Origin: Methylotenera sp.
GTDB lineage: Bacteria > Pseudomonadota > Gammaproteobacteria > Burkholderiales > Burkholderiaceae_C
Assembly (NCBI GenBank): GCA_021738245.1
Contig: JAIPCJ010000005.1
Coordinates: 1 to 64,000 of the forward strand
Length of the DNA: 64,000 nt
Reading direction: 5' to 3'
In this document: one piece after another, positions 1 through 8,192 of the stretch
How positions within the stretch are numbered: position 1 is the first letter of the stretch
How the letters are laid out: each line of letters starts with the position of its first letter
Notes under the pieces: generated by a model
Database searches by the model: none
The model's input: only the letters and a program-made list of their open reading frames with translations
Told to the model about the DNA's origin: nothing
Translations under genes and position numbers: made by a program

Positions 1-16
1 CGGCAACAAGCCCTGA
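1..16 (+). CDS. possible 3' end of an upstream gene (partial)
   Basis: The first bases can be read as the last four codons of a plus-strand gene ending in a TGA at 14-16. The only support is the rho-independent terminator about 50 bases downstream, which points the same way. A second frame closes at 21-23, so the frame is not certain. Too little coding sequence is inside the window to name a product. Confidence 0.25.
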
Positions 17-64
17 GCGATGACGCTGGCGGGTGCCACAAGCCGCCCAATCGGCACCTGCGCG

Positions 65-97
65 AAACCCGGCCCCCGCTGCGGTGCCGGGTTTTTT
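65..97 (+). terminator. rho-independent terminator
   Basis: AAACCCGGC at 65-73 pairs with GCCGGGTTT at 86-94, and the run of T continues to 97. The T-run favours termination of plus-strand transcription coming from outside the window. On the minus strand the hairpin lies about 70 bases beyond the DUF3426 stop codon and might also act there, although the T-run on that side is short. Confidence 0.8.
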
Positions 98-164
98 CTT
101 GGCTGAGCCCTGGCGGGCCGTGAGATGGCGCTTGCCGCGGCAGGCGACGGCCGCGCGGCCCTGC

Positions 165-1193
165 TCAGGGATAGAAGATGTTGACGCTGTAGCCGCTCAC
201 GCGCTGGCCGCCGGTCGTGAAGACCAGGCTCAGCGTCTGCTCGGACTCCGCGCCCACTTGTGTCAGTGCCGGGCTCATCGCCTCGGGCCCGATCACGCGC
301 CGTGCGAGAGGCGCCCCATTCGCATCGGTCAGGCTCAGCTCGACCGACGGTGCAGCGACGTCCACCGCGGTCTTGTTGCGCAGGGCGAGGCTGAGCTTGT
401 AGCCGGCACTGCCCACCGGGTTCAGCGACGTGGCGTCGATGCTGAGGGCATCGATGCGTTTCCAGGGCTTGATCTCGCAGCCTGTCAGGCCGCACAGCGC
501 CGTCAACGTGCCGCGCAGCGGTGGGTGCAGCGCGGAGAGGGCATCGCGGAAATGCACCATCACCTGCAGCGACAGCAGCACGGCCAGCAGCACAGACACT
601 ACGCCCAGCGCGAGCTTCACCACCGGGCGGTTCCAGCGCGCCTGGCGCTGCGCACGCCGCATGAATTCGGGCATGTCCGGCGTGTGTGGCGTGTGTGGCG
701 CCGGCCCGCTCTCGGGCTCCGCAGACATCGCCGAGGCGGCCGCGGCATGGGCTGAGGCGGCCTCGACCGCCGCGTCCTGCGATGCGCTGTGCGCGCTCGC
801 GGTGGCTGTGTCGTCATCGACCCAGCGGGGTTCGTGCCGGGCAAGCTCGGTCGCAGGCCAGCCCGTGGGCAGGTCGTCCATCCGGGGCTCGTGCTCCGGC
901 GGCGGCATCCAGGGGGCAGGCGCCTCGAACACCGGCGCAGGCGGCGGTGGCGGCGGCGGAGGAGGGGGCGGCGGCGGGGGCGGTGGCGGTGAGTACGGCT
1001 CGGGCGCGGCCTGGGGCACAAATTGCGGCGGCCAGGGCGGCGGTGCGTCGCGCTCGATGTCGAAGAGCAACTCGCGTGCGTCGAAGATCTCGGCGCAGCG
1101 TCCGCAGCGCACCCAGCCATCGGACACGCGCAGCTGATCCTCCACGATCCGGAAGATCGTCCCGCAGGCCGTGCAGCGTGTGGCGAGACTCAT
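165..1193 (-). CDS. zinc-ribbon and DUF3426 domain membrane protein
   Basis: This 342-residue protein starts with an MJ0042-type zinc ribbon (Cys7, Cys10, Cys30, Cys33). A very proline-rich linker follows, with 17 consecutive prolines at residues 69-85, then an Ala/Glu-rich segment, one transmembrane helix near residues 193-213 and a C-terminal DUF3426 domain. That is the standard order for the family, whose function is unknown. The cytoplasmic zinc ribbon and the probably periplasmic DUF3426 domain suggest an envelope-linked sensor or scaffold, which is inference. The ATG overlaps the prmA stop by 4 bases, so the two are translationally coupled at the end of the aroQ-accBC-prmA operon. The proline run makes EF-P-dependent translation likely. 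Confidence 0.9.
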   Translation of the reverse strand: MSLATRCTACGTIFRIVEDQLRVSDGWVRCGRCAEIFDARELLFDIERDAPPPWPPQFVPQAAPEPYSPPPPPPPPPPPPPPPPPAPVFEAPAPWMPPPEHEPRMDDLPTGWPATELARHEPRWVDDDTATASAHSASQDAAVEAASAHAAAASAMSAEPESGPAPHTPHTPDMPEFMRRAQRQARWNRPVVKLALGVVSVLLAVLLSLQVMVHFRDALSALHPPLRGTLTALCGLTGCEIKPWKRIDALSIDATSLNPVGSAGYKLSLALRNKTAVDVAAPSVELSLTDANGAPLARRVIGPEAMSPALTQVGAESEQTLSLVFTTGGQRVSGYSVNIFYP

Positions 1194-2095
1194 GCGGCGC
1201 GCTTCGCGGTCATCAGGATCCAGCCGTCCTCTTCGTCGGAGACTTGGAGGCTCAGCCAGGGTGCATAAGCCGCCTTGAGCTCACCCGCCTGGCGACTCAG
1301 GATGCCCGCCAGGATGAGATGGCCGCCGGCCGCAACATGCGCGCAGAGCAGTGGTGCGAGCAGCTTCAGCGGCTGCGCCAGGATGTTGGCGATCACGAGC
1401 GGGTATTCGCCCTGGGCCAGCTCCGGCAGGCCGACGTTGAGCGTCACGCCGTTGGCGATGGCGTTGTCGCGGGAGGACGTGACGGCGGCGGGGTCGATGT
1501 CCACGGCGTCGATCACAGCGGCGCCATGCAGCGCAGCGCCGATCGCGAGGATGCCGGAACCGCAGCCGTAATCGAGTACGCGGGGCCAGCGGGGGCCCGC
1601 TTCGGCGTGGGTGGCGATCCAGCGCAGGCACATGCGCGTCGTGGGGTGGGTGCCGGTGCCGAAGGCCAGGCCCGGGTCCAGACGCATGACGCGCTTGGCC
1701 TGCGGTGGGGCCTCGTGCCAGCTCGGCACGATCCAGAACTCGGGCGTGATCTCCACGGGCGCGAACTGGCTCTGCGTGAGCCGCACCCAGTCCTGCTCAG
1801 GCACGGCCTGGATGGCCTGGACGTGGACATCGGCAGCCCAATCCTGAGCCAGCAGCAGGGTGGCGGCTTCAGTGGCTTCGGGCTCGGAGGGGAAGAGGGC
1901 CTTGACCACCGAGCGGGCCCAGCCCGCCTTGGGCGCCGGCATGCCAGGTTCGCCGAACAAGGCGCGCTCGGCATCGGTGTCGGCGTCGGCGTCCTCGACC
2001 GACACCGCGAGGGCCTCGATCTCCATCAGTGCGTCACTGACGATCTCGACATCGGCCTCGCGGCAGACCAGGGCTAGTTCAAAAAGGTGACTCAT
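1190..2095 (-). CDS. prmA: ribosomal protein L11 methyltransferase
   Basis: PrmA trimethylates lysines and the N-terminus of ribosomal protein L11 using S-adenosylmethionine. The 301-residue product has the short N-terminal substrate-recognition domain typical of PrmA, then a Rossmann methyltransferase domain with the SAM loop DYGCGSGILAIGA and the downstream NILAQPL motif (the NPP(Y/F)-like position of this family). I chose the ATG at 2095 because the protein then begins MSHLFELALVC as in homologues; an upstream in-frame codon at 2128 adds residues that do not resemble the family. It lies 93 bases downstream of accC and overlaps the DUF3426 gene by 4 bases. Confidence 0.95.
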   Translation of the reverse strand: MSHLFELALVCREADVEIVSDALMEIEALAVSVEDADADTDAERALFGEPGMPAPKAGWARSVVKALFPSEPEATEAATLLLAQDWAADVHVQAIQAVPEQDWVRLTQSQFAPVEITPEFWIVPSWHEAPPQAKRVMRLDPGLAFGTGTHPTTRMCLRWIATHAEAGPRWPRVLDYGCGSGILAIGAALHGAAVIDAVDIDPAAVTSSRDNAIANGVTLNVGLPELAQGEYPLVIANILAQPLKLLAPLLCAHVAAGGHLILAGILSRQAGELKAAYAPWLSLQVSDEEDGWILMTAKRAA

Positions 2096-2188
2096 ACCTT
2101 GTATTGTCCCAGCAGCGGCCGCCGACATGGCGTTGCCATGGCGCTCACGTCGTCGCTGTGCGGGGCGCGGCGTGAGCGGGGTCGGGGG

Positions 2189-3538
2189 TCATCGCTTGTG
2201 GGCGGCCATCCAGCTTTCGAGGTAGTGGATCGAGGTGCCGCCTTCGATGAACTTGGCGTCCGCCATCAGCTCGCGGTGCAGCGGGATGTTGGTCTGGATG
2301 CCTTCGACCACCGTTTCGCTCAGCGCAATCCGCATGCGGGCCAGCGCCTGTTCGCGGGTGTCGCCGTGCACGATGATCTTGCCGATCATGGAGTCGTAGT
2401 TCGGCGGCACGAAGTAGTTCGTGTAGGCATGCGAGTCCACCCGCACGCCCGGGCCGCCGGGCGCGTGCCACATCGTGATGCGGCCGGGCGACGGCACGAA
2501 CTTGACCGGATCTTCCGCATTGATGCGGCACTCGATGGCGTGGCCGCGCATCTCGATCTGCCGCTGCGTGAACGGCAGCTTCTCGCCTGCGGCGATGCGG
2601 ATCTGCTGCTGCACGATGTCAATGCCGGTGACCAACTCGGTGACCGGATGCTCGACCTGCACGCGCGTGTTCATCTCGATGAAGTAGAACTCGCCGTTCT
2701 CGTACAGGAACTCGAACGTGCCCGCGCCGCGGTAGCCCATCTTCTTGCAGGCGGCCGCGCAGCGGTCGCCCACCTTCTCGATGCTGCGACGCGGGATGCC
2801 GGGCGCCGGCGCTTCCTCGATGATCTTCTGGTGGCGGCGCTGCATGGAGCAGTCGCGCTCGCCCAGCCAGACGGCGTTCTTGAAGGTGTCGGCCAGCACC
2901 TGGATTTCCACGTGGCGTGGGTTCTCCAGGAACTTCTCCATGTAGACCTCGGGATTGCCGAAGGCCGCGCCGGCTTCGGCGCGGGTGGTCTGCACGGCGT
3001 GCACCAGCGCTGCCTCGGTGTGCACGACACGCATGCCGCGACCGCCGCCGCCGCCGGCTGCCTTGATGATGACCGGGTAGCCGATGGAGCGGGCGATGCG
3101 CACGATCTCCTTCGGGTCTTCCGGCAGCGCACCTTCGGAGCCGGGCACGCAGGGCACCCCGGCGCGGATCATGGCCTGCTTGGCCGAGACCTTGTCGCCC
3201 ATCAGGCGGATGGATTCGGGCGTCGGGCCGATGAAGGTGAAGCCACTGCGCTCCACACGCTCGGCGAAATCGGCGTTCTCGGACAGGAAGCCGTAGCCCG
3301 GGTGGATGGCCTCGGCATCGGTCACCTCGGCAGTGGCGATGATGGCCGGCATGCTGAGGTAGCTCTGCGCGGAGGGCGCCGGGCCGATGCACACGGCTTC
3401 ATCGGCCAATCGCACGTACTTGGCGTCGCGGTCGGCCTCGGAATAGACGACGACCGACTTGATGCCCAGTTCGCGGCAGGCGCGCTGGATGCGCAGGGCG
3501 ATCTCGCCTCGGTTGGCAATCAGGACCTTCTTAAACAT
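2189..3538 (-). CDS. accC: acetyl-CoA carboxylase, biotin carboxylase subunit
   Basis: AccC carboxylates the biotin carried by AccB, using ATP and bicarbonate. This is the first half-reaction of acetyl-CoA carboxylase, the committed step of fatty acid synthesis. The 449-residue protein is full length. It begins [20 protein letters not shown], the N-terminal biotin-carboxylase signature. The glycine-rich ATP-grasp loop ([12 protein letters not shown]) lies near residue 165, and the catalytic block with [14 protein letters not shown] near residue 290. The C-terminal biotin carboxylase domain follows. It sits 13 bases after accB, in the canonical accB-accC pair. The alpha and beta carboxyltransferase subunits (accA, accD) are not in this window. 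Confidence 0.98.
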   Translation of the reverse strand: MFKKVLIANRGEIALRIQRACRELGIKSVVVYSEADRDAKYVRLADEAVCIGPAPSAQSYLSMPAIIATAEVTDAEAIHPGYGFLSENADFAERVERSGFTFIGPTPESIRLMGDKVSAKQAMIRAGVPCVPGSEGALPEDPKEIVRIARSIGYPVIIKAAGGGGGRGMRVVHTEAALVHAVQTTRAEAGAAFGNPEVYMEKFLENPRHVEIQVLADTFKNAVWLGERDCSMQRRHQKIIEEAPAPGIPRRSIEKVGDRCAAACKKMGYRGAGTFEFLYENGEFYFIEMNTRVQVEHPVTELVTGIDIVQQQIRIAAGEKLPFTQRQIEMRGHAIECRINAEDPVKFVPSPGRITMWHAPGGPGVRVDSHAYTNYFVPPNYDSMIGKIIVHGDTREQALARMRIALSETVVEGIQTNIPLHRELMADAKFIEGGTSIHYLESWMAAHKR

Positions 3539-3551
3539 CAGGAAGTCCTTG

Positions 3552-4025
3552 TCACTCGATCACGAACAAGGGCTGGCCGAACTCAACGGCCTGGCCGTTC
3601 TCGCACAGCACCTTGGTGATCGTGCCGGACTTGTCGGCCTCGATCTCGTTCATGATCTTCATCGCCTCGATGATGCAGATCGCCTCGCCTTCCTTCACGG
3701 CCTGGCCGACTTCGGCGAACGGCTTCGCGTTGGGGCTGGAGGCCCGGTAGAAGGTGCCCACCATGGGCGACTTGACGATGTGGCCGGTTTCGACCGGCGC
3801 GGCGGCCGGGGCGGCCGGTGCAGCAGCGGTCGGCGCGGCCGCCGGCGCGGCGGCCAGCACCACCGGCGCGGCAGGCGCGGGGGCGTACACGGGCTGGGCG
3901 ATTGCGGCGGCAGCCGGGTCGGCCTTGACGATGCGGACCTTGCCGTCGGCCTCGGTGATTTCCAGTTCGGAGATGTTCGATTCCGAGACCAGGTCGATCA
4001 GGGTTTTGAGCTTGCGCAGGTCCAT
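3552..4025 (-). CDS. accB: acetyl-CoA carboxylase, biotin carboxyl carrier protein
   Basis: AccB carries biotin between the biotin carboxylase and the carboxyltransferase. The 157-residue protein opens with [20 protein letters not shown], typical of BCCP. An Ala/Pro-rich flexible linker covers roughly residues 36-78, and the C-terminal biotinyl domain contains EAMKIMNE with the biotinylated lysine at position 123. The ATG at 4025 gives the family N-terminus; the longer upstream reading would add about 49 unrelated residues. The gene lies between aroQ (52 bases upstream) and accC (13 bases downstream) and is probably cotranscribed with both. Confidence 0.97.
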   Translation of the reverse strand: MDLRKLKTLIDLVSESNISELEITEADGKVRIVKADPAAAAIAQPVYAPAPAAPVVLAAAPAAAPTAAAPAAPAAAPVETGHIVKSPMVGTFYRASSPNAKPFAEVGQAVKEGEAICIIEAMKIMNEIEADKSGTITKVLCENGQAVEFGQPLFVIE

Positions 4026-4077
4026 CGTGGCTCCAGGCTGATTTGTTGTTGTGGGAAAGAAAGAGACGGCGCCCGGG

Positions 4078-4521
4078 TCAGGCGCCGGCTTCCAACGATT
4101 CGAGGGCGTGGCGCAAGGCCAGGCGATAGCCATTGGCGCCCAGGCCGCAGATGACACCGACCGCCAACTCACTCAGATAGCTGTGGTGGCGGAAGGCTTC
4201 GCGGCGGTGGATGTTCGACAGGTGAACTTCGATGAAGGGCAGGGCCACTGCCGCCAGCGCATCGCGGATGGCGACGCTGGTGTGGGTGTAGGCGGCCGGG
4301 TTGATGAGGATGAAACGGGTTCCGTCGCTGCGGGCGGCCTGAATACGGTCCACCAGCGCGCCTTCGTGGTTGCTCTGGAAGCTTTCCAGGCGGGCGCCGG
4401 CATCCGCTGCGATCTTGCTCAATTCGGCATCGATCTGGGCCAGAGTCTGCGCGCCGTAGACCTCGGGCTCGCGGGTGCCGAGCAGGTTGAGGTTGGGGCC
4501 ATGCAGGACGAGAACTTGCAT
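4078..4521 (-). CDS. aroQ: 3-dehydroquinate dehydratase, type II
   Basis: This is the third enzyme of the shikimate pathway, converting 3-dehydroquinate to 3-dehydroshikimate. The 147-residue length and the motifs [16 protein letters not shown] (with the catalytic tyrosine), [17 protein letters not shown] and [11 protein letters not shown](A/E)FRHHSY are those of the type II family, which forms dodecamers. I start at the ATG at 4521, which gives [10 protein letters not shown]; a TTG directly before it would add one residue. As the first gene of the aroQ-accB-accC-prmA run, it should carry the operon promoter in 4522-4700. I could not identify a convincing -35/-10 pair there. Confidence 0.96.
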   Translation of the reverse strand: MQVLVLHGPNLNLLGTREPEVYGAQTLAQIDAELSKIAADAGARLESFQSNHEGALVDRIQAARSDGTRFILINPAAYTHTSVAIRDALAAVALPFIEVHLSNIHRREAFRHHSYLSELAVGVICGLGANGYRLALRHALESLEAGA

Positions 4522-4700
4522 CAAACACGTGGTGTCGCTCGGCCCTAGAGGGTTAGAGAGGCACCACTAAATTGAGGAAGGGCGAACTTTACGCGTTTTG
4601 AGGCCGATTTCCCGCGGGATAGGGAAATTCTCAAGTAAATCGCCGTCGGGCCGCTTTTGACGCCCGATGCGGTGCACCTCGGCCCGAGCGCTGACCGGAT

Positions 4701-5237
4701 TCAAGTCTTGGCCAGCTCGCGCAGATCCTCAAGCCGGGTCACCCCCAGGCGCCGCCAGCCGATCTCACCCGCCGTGTCGAAGGCCAGTGAGAAGGGCAGG
4801 CCGCCCGCCGCGTTGCCCAGCTCGCGCACCAGGCCCAGCCCCTTCGGCCCCGCCAGCGCGACCGGGAAGTCCAGCGGCGTCTTCTGAAGAAAGGCCTTCA
4901 CCGGGTCCAGCTGGTCGACGGCCAGCGCCAGCACCTGCCAACCTTGCCCCTTGGCCTCGTTGTAGAACTGGTTGATCTCGGGGAGTTCCTTCACGCAGGG
5001 CGGGCACCAGGTCGCCCAGAAGTTCACCAGCAGGCGCTGACCGCGCCAGCGCGAGACGGCGAGTTCCGTGCCGTCCAGGGCGGGGAAGCGCTGGGCCCAG
5101 AAGTTCTCGGCAGCTGGTGATAGCTGGACAGGTGCTGGATTGAGCGCGCGCCAAGCCAGGTTGCCGGCGATCACCGCGCCACCCGCTGCGGCGCCAACGA
5201 GTAAGGTGCGGCGAGCCAGGGGAGGTTCATGCTTCAT
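4701..5237 (-). CDS. TlpA-family thioredoxin-like protein
   Basis: This 178-residue thioredoxin-fold protein has the redox motif WATWCPPC (Cys78, Cys81) and the downstream elements of TlpA/ResA-type extracytoplasmic thiol oxidoreductases. The N-terminus carries two arginines followed by a hydrophobic Ala/Gly-rich segment (ARRTLLVGAAAGGAVIAG), either a Tat-like signal or a signal anchor, so the domain should face the periplasm. Likely roles are disulphide reduction for cytochrome c maturation or for metal-centre assembly; the sequence does not say which. Its start overlaps the preceding unknown gene by 11 bases, which suggests cotranscription. Confidence 0.88.
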   Translation of the reverse strand: MKHEPPLARRTLLVGAAAGGAVIAGNLAWRALNPAPVQLSPAAENFWAQRFPALDGTELAVSRWRGQRLLVNFWATWCPPCVKELPEINQFYNEAKGQGWQVLALAVDQLDPVKAFLQKTPLDFPVALAGPKGLGLVRELGNAAGGLPFSLAFDTAGEIGWRRLGVTRLEDLRELAKT

Positions 5238-5808
5238 CTAGTAACTTTCGTAGGGCTTCTAGATCGCCGCGCTCGGTCATGCCGCGGGCGTCCGGCTTGA
5301 GGGCGCCGCGCAGGTCGTCGAAGTCCAGGATGGTCAGGCACAGCGTCACCCGCTCGCCCAGTGCCGCGCAGGGCACGTCCAGGATGAGCATGTCCACGCT
5401 GCGGCCGCGCCCGGCGCTGGTCTCGGCCACGTCGAAGCTCAGCCCGCGGTTGAGCAGGGCGATCTCGGTGGCCTTGCTGTCGTCACAGAAGAGCTGCAGG
5501 TGGATGTTGGACAGGCGGGTGGCCGTGCCGCGCCAGACGGCGCCGGTGAGGTGGGGGCGGAATTCGGCGAGCCGGCCCATCCAGGTTGCGGCCACCTCCC
5601 GCAGGGCGTGCAGTTCAGCCGGCTGGGTGTCGGCATGAAAGATCGCGATGTGCTCGCGCACCGCGTCTTCGACCTCATCGTTGCCGGGCAGCGCCGCACG
5701 GGGCAACCCAAGGTCACGGGCGGCGCGTTGCTTGGCCGGCCCCCAGTCCATGCCCTCGTCGACGATGAGGCGGGCAGCGGCGGCCGCGATCTCCAGGGTG
5801 TCAGTCAC
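5227..5808 (-). CDS. conserved protein of unknown function
   Basis: I do not recognise a named domain in this 193-residue soluble protein. The first half is helical, with a MDWGPAKQRAARDLGLP segment. The second half (about residues 88-150) has alternating beta-like segments and conserved-looking acidic residues (LFCDDSKATEIALLNRGL, VDMLILDVP), vaguely like a nucleotidyltransferase fold; I give that little weight. No signal peptide or membrane helix is visible. It starts with GTG at 5808, six bases after the mtgA stop, and ends 11 bases inside the TlpA-like gene, so it is the middle gene of a tight mtgA-unknown-tlpA run. Base composition matches its neighbours. Confidence 0.8.
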   Translation of the reverse strand: MTDTLEIAAAAARLIVDEGMDWGPAKQRAARDLGLPRAALPGNDEVEDAVREHIAIFHADTQPAELHALREVAATWMGRLAEFRPHLTGAVWRGTATRLSNIHLQLFCDDSKATEIALLNRGLSFDVAETSAGRGRSVDMLILDVPCAALGERVTLCLTILDFDDLRGALKPDARGMTERGDLEALRKLLDEA

Positions 5809-5814
5809 GGGCGG

Positions 5815-6528
5815 TCAGGGCAGTTGGGCGCTATTCATGCGGCCCGCAATGATGCCTGCGCGCCCCATCACGTAAGGGCCGGAGGGTTGTCGCTCAAAGC
5901 GCTTGGGCGCGGGCAGCATCACCGCCAGCCGCGCGGCTTCGAAAGCACCGAGCCGTGCCGCATCGACGCGGAAGTAGTGGCGGGCCGCCGCCTGGGCGCC
6001 GAACAGGCCTTCGCCCCACTCGACGCTGTTCAGGTAGATCTCCAGGATGCGGCGCTTGTCCAGCAGGGCTTCGAGCATCAGCGTGATGACCAGCTCCTGC
6101 CCTTTGCGCAGCAGCGTGCGCTCGCCGGACAAGAACAGGTTCTTGGCCAGTTGCTGGGTGATGGTGGAGCCGCCGATGACCTTGGCCGTGGCCTTGCCGC
6201 GGGCAGCCGCGCGGGCCTGGGCCTTCTCGTTCTTCTGCCAGGCGCCCTTGAGGGCCTCCCAGTCGACGCCGCCGTGCTCGGCGAAGGAGTCGTCCTCGCT
6301 GGCGATGACGGCGCGCTTGAGCGTGGCGGGCAATTGCGCGTCGTCGACCCAGGTCTGCGACCAGGCCACCTGGTGCTTCTCCTTGAGCAGGCGCACCATC
6401 TCGCTGCGCTGGAAGCTGGTGGACTCCGGCGCCAGCACCCGCATCAGCGCGATGCGCCCGGCGAACCACAGCTGCAGGCAGACCACCGCCAGCAGCAGCA
6501 CGGCGAGCAGTCGCAGGGCGTGGCGCAT
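5815..6528 (-). CDS. mtgA: monofunctional biosynthetic peptidoglycan transglycosylase
   Basis: MtgA polymerises lipid II into glycan strands in the periplasm. The 237-residue protein has one N-terminal transmembrane helix (about residues 5-27) and a family 51 glycosyltransferase domain. That domain carries ASEDDSFAEHGG with the catalytic glutamate at 78, then GGSTITQQLAKNLFL, the hallmark motif, and RILEIYLNSVEWGEG. There is no transpeptidase domain, as expected. The ATG at 6528 shares one base with the aroE stop; a GTG just before it is a possible alternative. Cotranscription with aroE and the TonB-like gene is very likely. Confidence 0.96.
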   Translation of the reverse strand: MRHALRLLAVLLLAVVCLQLWFAGRIALMRVLAPESTSFQRSEMVRLLKEKHQVAWSQTWVDDAQLPATLKRAVIASEDDSFAEHGGVDWEALKGAWQKNEKAQARAAARGKATAKVIGGSTITQQLAKNLFLSGERTLLRKGQELVITLMLEALLDKRRILEIYLNSVEWGEGLFGAQAAARHYFRVDAARLGAFEAARLAVMLPAPKRFERQPSGPYVMGRAGIIAGRMNSAQLP

Positions 6529-7343
6529 CACAGCGTCGCCCTCAGGGCCTTGAGCACCGGCCGGGTGTCGGGTCGTACGCCGCGCCAGAAGAAAAAGGCC
6601 TCGGCGGCCTGTTCCACCAGCATGCCCAGGCCGTCGCGCGCCTCGGCGCCGTGCGCGGTGGCCCAGTCGAGAAAGGGTTGGGCCTTGGGGCCGTACATCA
6701 TGTCCAGCGCGAGGCTGCCCGGCTTGAGCACCTGGGCGCCGACGGGCGCGGCGGCGCCTGCCAGGCTGGTGCTCGTGGCATTGACCACCACATCCTGTGC
6801 CGCCGGCGCGTCAGCCAACGTGCCAGCCGCCAGTGGCACGCCGAGATGCGCGTGGCTGGCCACCAGGGCTTCGGCCTTGTCGACGCTGCGGTTGACCACC
6901 GTGATGAGGGCCGGCCCCGCGGCGATCAGGCTGCCCAGCACGCCCGCGGCGGCGCCCCCCGCGCCCACCAGCAGCACCTGCAGGCCGGCCAGCGGGCGGC
7001 GGGCATTGCGCTGGATGTCGTTGACGAGGCCGGCGCCATCGGTGTTGTCGCCCACCCAGCCATCGGCGTCGAAGCGCAGGGTGTTGACCGCGCCGCCCAG
7101 TTGCGCGCGCTCGGTGCGGCGGGCGGCCAGCGCGAAGGCATCGAACTTGAACGGCACGGTGATGTTGCAGCCCTGGCCGCCCGCGGCCGCGAAGGCGCGC
7201 AGCGTGGGCTCAAAGCCGTCCAGCGGCGCCAGCAGCCGCTCGTACACCAGCGCCTGACCGGTCTGCTCGGCAAACAGCGCATGGATGGTGGGCGAGCGGC
7301 TGTGCGCCACGGGGTTGCCGACAACGGCGTATCGATCGGTCAT
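6528..7343 (-). CDS. aroE: shikimate 5-dehydrogenase
   Basis: AroE reduces 3-dehydroshikimate to shikimate with NADPH. The 271-residue protein has the N-terminal substrate domain with [10 protein letters not shown] (shikimate binding), [11 protein letters not shown] with the catalytic lysine, and NTDGAGLV. The Rossmann loop is [15 protein letters not shown], and the C-terminus carries the usual [13 protein letters not shown] region. The length is normal for AroE. It overlaps the TonB-like gene by 4 bases and mtgA by 1. Together with aroQ, this puts two shikimate-pathway genes within 3 kb but in separate transcription runs. Confidence 0.97.
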   Translation of the reverse strand: MTDRYAVVGNPVAHSRSPTIHALFAEQTGQALVYERLLAPLDGFEPTLRAFAAAGGQGCNITVPFKFDAFALAARRTERAQLGGAVNTLRFDADGWVGDNTDGAGLVNDIQRNARRPLAGLQVLLVGAGGAAAGVLGSLIAAGPALITVVNRSVDKAEALVASHAHLGVPLAAGTLADAPAAQDVVVNATSTSLAGAAAPVGAQVLKPGSLALDMMYGPKAQPFLDWATAHGAEARDGLGMLVEQAAEAFFFWRGVRPDTRPVLKALRATL

Positions 7344-8191
7344 TGCTGTCCTGCCAGCGTGGTTTCCAGTTCCTGGTCGCGGGTGAACTTGAAGCGTGAC
7401 GTGATGATCAGCACTTCGGCGCCCTTGAGCATGTCCTGGGTGAAGTTGCCGAAGGGGGCTGCCGCTTCCACGATCGCGATCGCGCGCTTGTCCAGGTTGG
7501 GATTGCCGCTTGGCGAGACGATTTCGGTCTCGATCACGCGCCCCTTGTGGTCGACGTGGATGTTCATGACCAGCTCGCCGTAGAGCTTGCGGCCGCGGAA
7601 GGTCGGGAAGTCACGGGTGCCGCGCTCCTCGATGCGGCGCCGCAGGCCGTCGTAGTACTGGGCGTAGACCACCTCGCGCACGGCAGGGCTGACGTAGCGT
7701 TTGCGCGGCCTGGCGTTTTCGGTGTTCACCCGCTTCTCGATCTCGGCCAGCAGGTCGACCAGCTGGCGGCGCTTCTCGGCCTGGGCGCGCTCGTTGGGGT
7801 CGCTCTTCTCGCGTCGGGGGTCAGGCGGCGGCAGCAGGGCCAGCTCGCGGCGCACCTGCGTGAGCAGCTGCTGTTGCTGTTGCTGCAGTTGCGTGATCTG
7901 GGTGTGGGCGGCCTCGACGGCGTCGCCGGTCTCGCGCTGCCGTGCGGGCGGCAAGGGCGAGGTGGCGCGCCCGGTTTCGGTGTTGCCGCCGCCCGCCAGG
8001 TTGGCCTGCGCCAGCGCGGCGGCCTTCGGGGGCGGCTCGGTGGAGCGCGCATTGACCAGCACCACCTCCAGCGGGGTGTCCTGGAACATCCGGTTGAAGG
8101 TGTCAGGCGCCGCAATGCGCAAGCTCAGCAGGGCGCCGTGGAGGCCCAGCGAGAAGGCGAGGGCGATCTGCAGCGTGCTGAACCGGCGCAT
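7340..8191 (-). CDS. TonB-like periplasmic-spanning protein
   Basis: The 283-residue protein has one membrane segment near residues 8-26, a coiled-coil/Gln-rich middle section (a run of glutamines near residue 105) and a C-terminal TonB/TolA-type domain. That domain includes [25 protein letters not shown] and the usual ending strand with a final aromatic-basic segment. TonB proteins transmit energy from ExbB-ExbD to outer-membrane receptors. No exbB, exbD or receptor lies nearby, so this is probably an energy-coupling or envelope protein whose partners are elsewhere. I chose the ATG at 8191, one base after the RNB gene stop, because the membrane helix then follows directly. Confidence 0.85.
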   Translation of the reverse strand: MRRFSTLQIALAFSLGLHGALLSLRIAAPDTFNRMFQDTPLEVVLVNARSTEPPPKAAALAQANLAGGGNTETGRATSPLPPARQRETGDAVEAAHTQITQLQQQQQQLLTQVRRELALLPPPDPRREKSDPNERAQAEKRRQLVDLLAEIEKRVNTENARPRKRYVSPAVREVVYAQYYDGLRRRIEERGTRDFPTFRGRKLYGELVMNIHVDHKGRVIETEIVSPSGNPNLDKRAIAIVEAAAPFGNFTQDMLKGAEVLIITSRFKFTRDQELETTLAGQQ

Positions 8192-8192
8192 G

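Noticed and set aside
686-2077. Plus-strand open frames across DUF3426 and prmA
   Set aside because: They are complements of well-supported minus-strand genes, with unnatural Arg/Gly-rich composition.
4610-4619. The 10-bp palindrome TCCCGCGGGA upstream of aroQ
   Set aside because: Short and GC-rich, so expected by chance at this composition; no promoter elements are placed around it.
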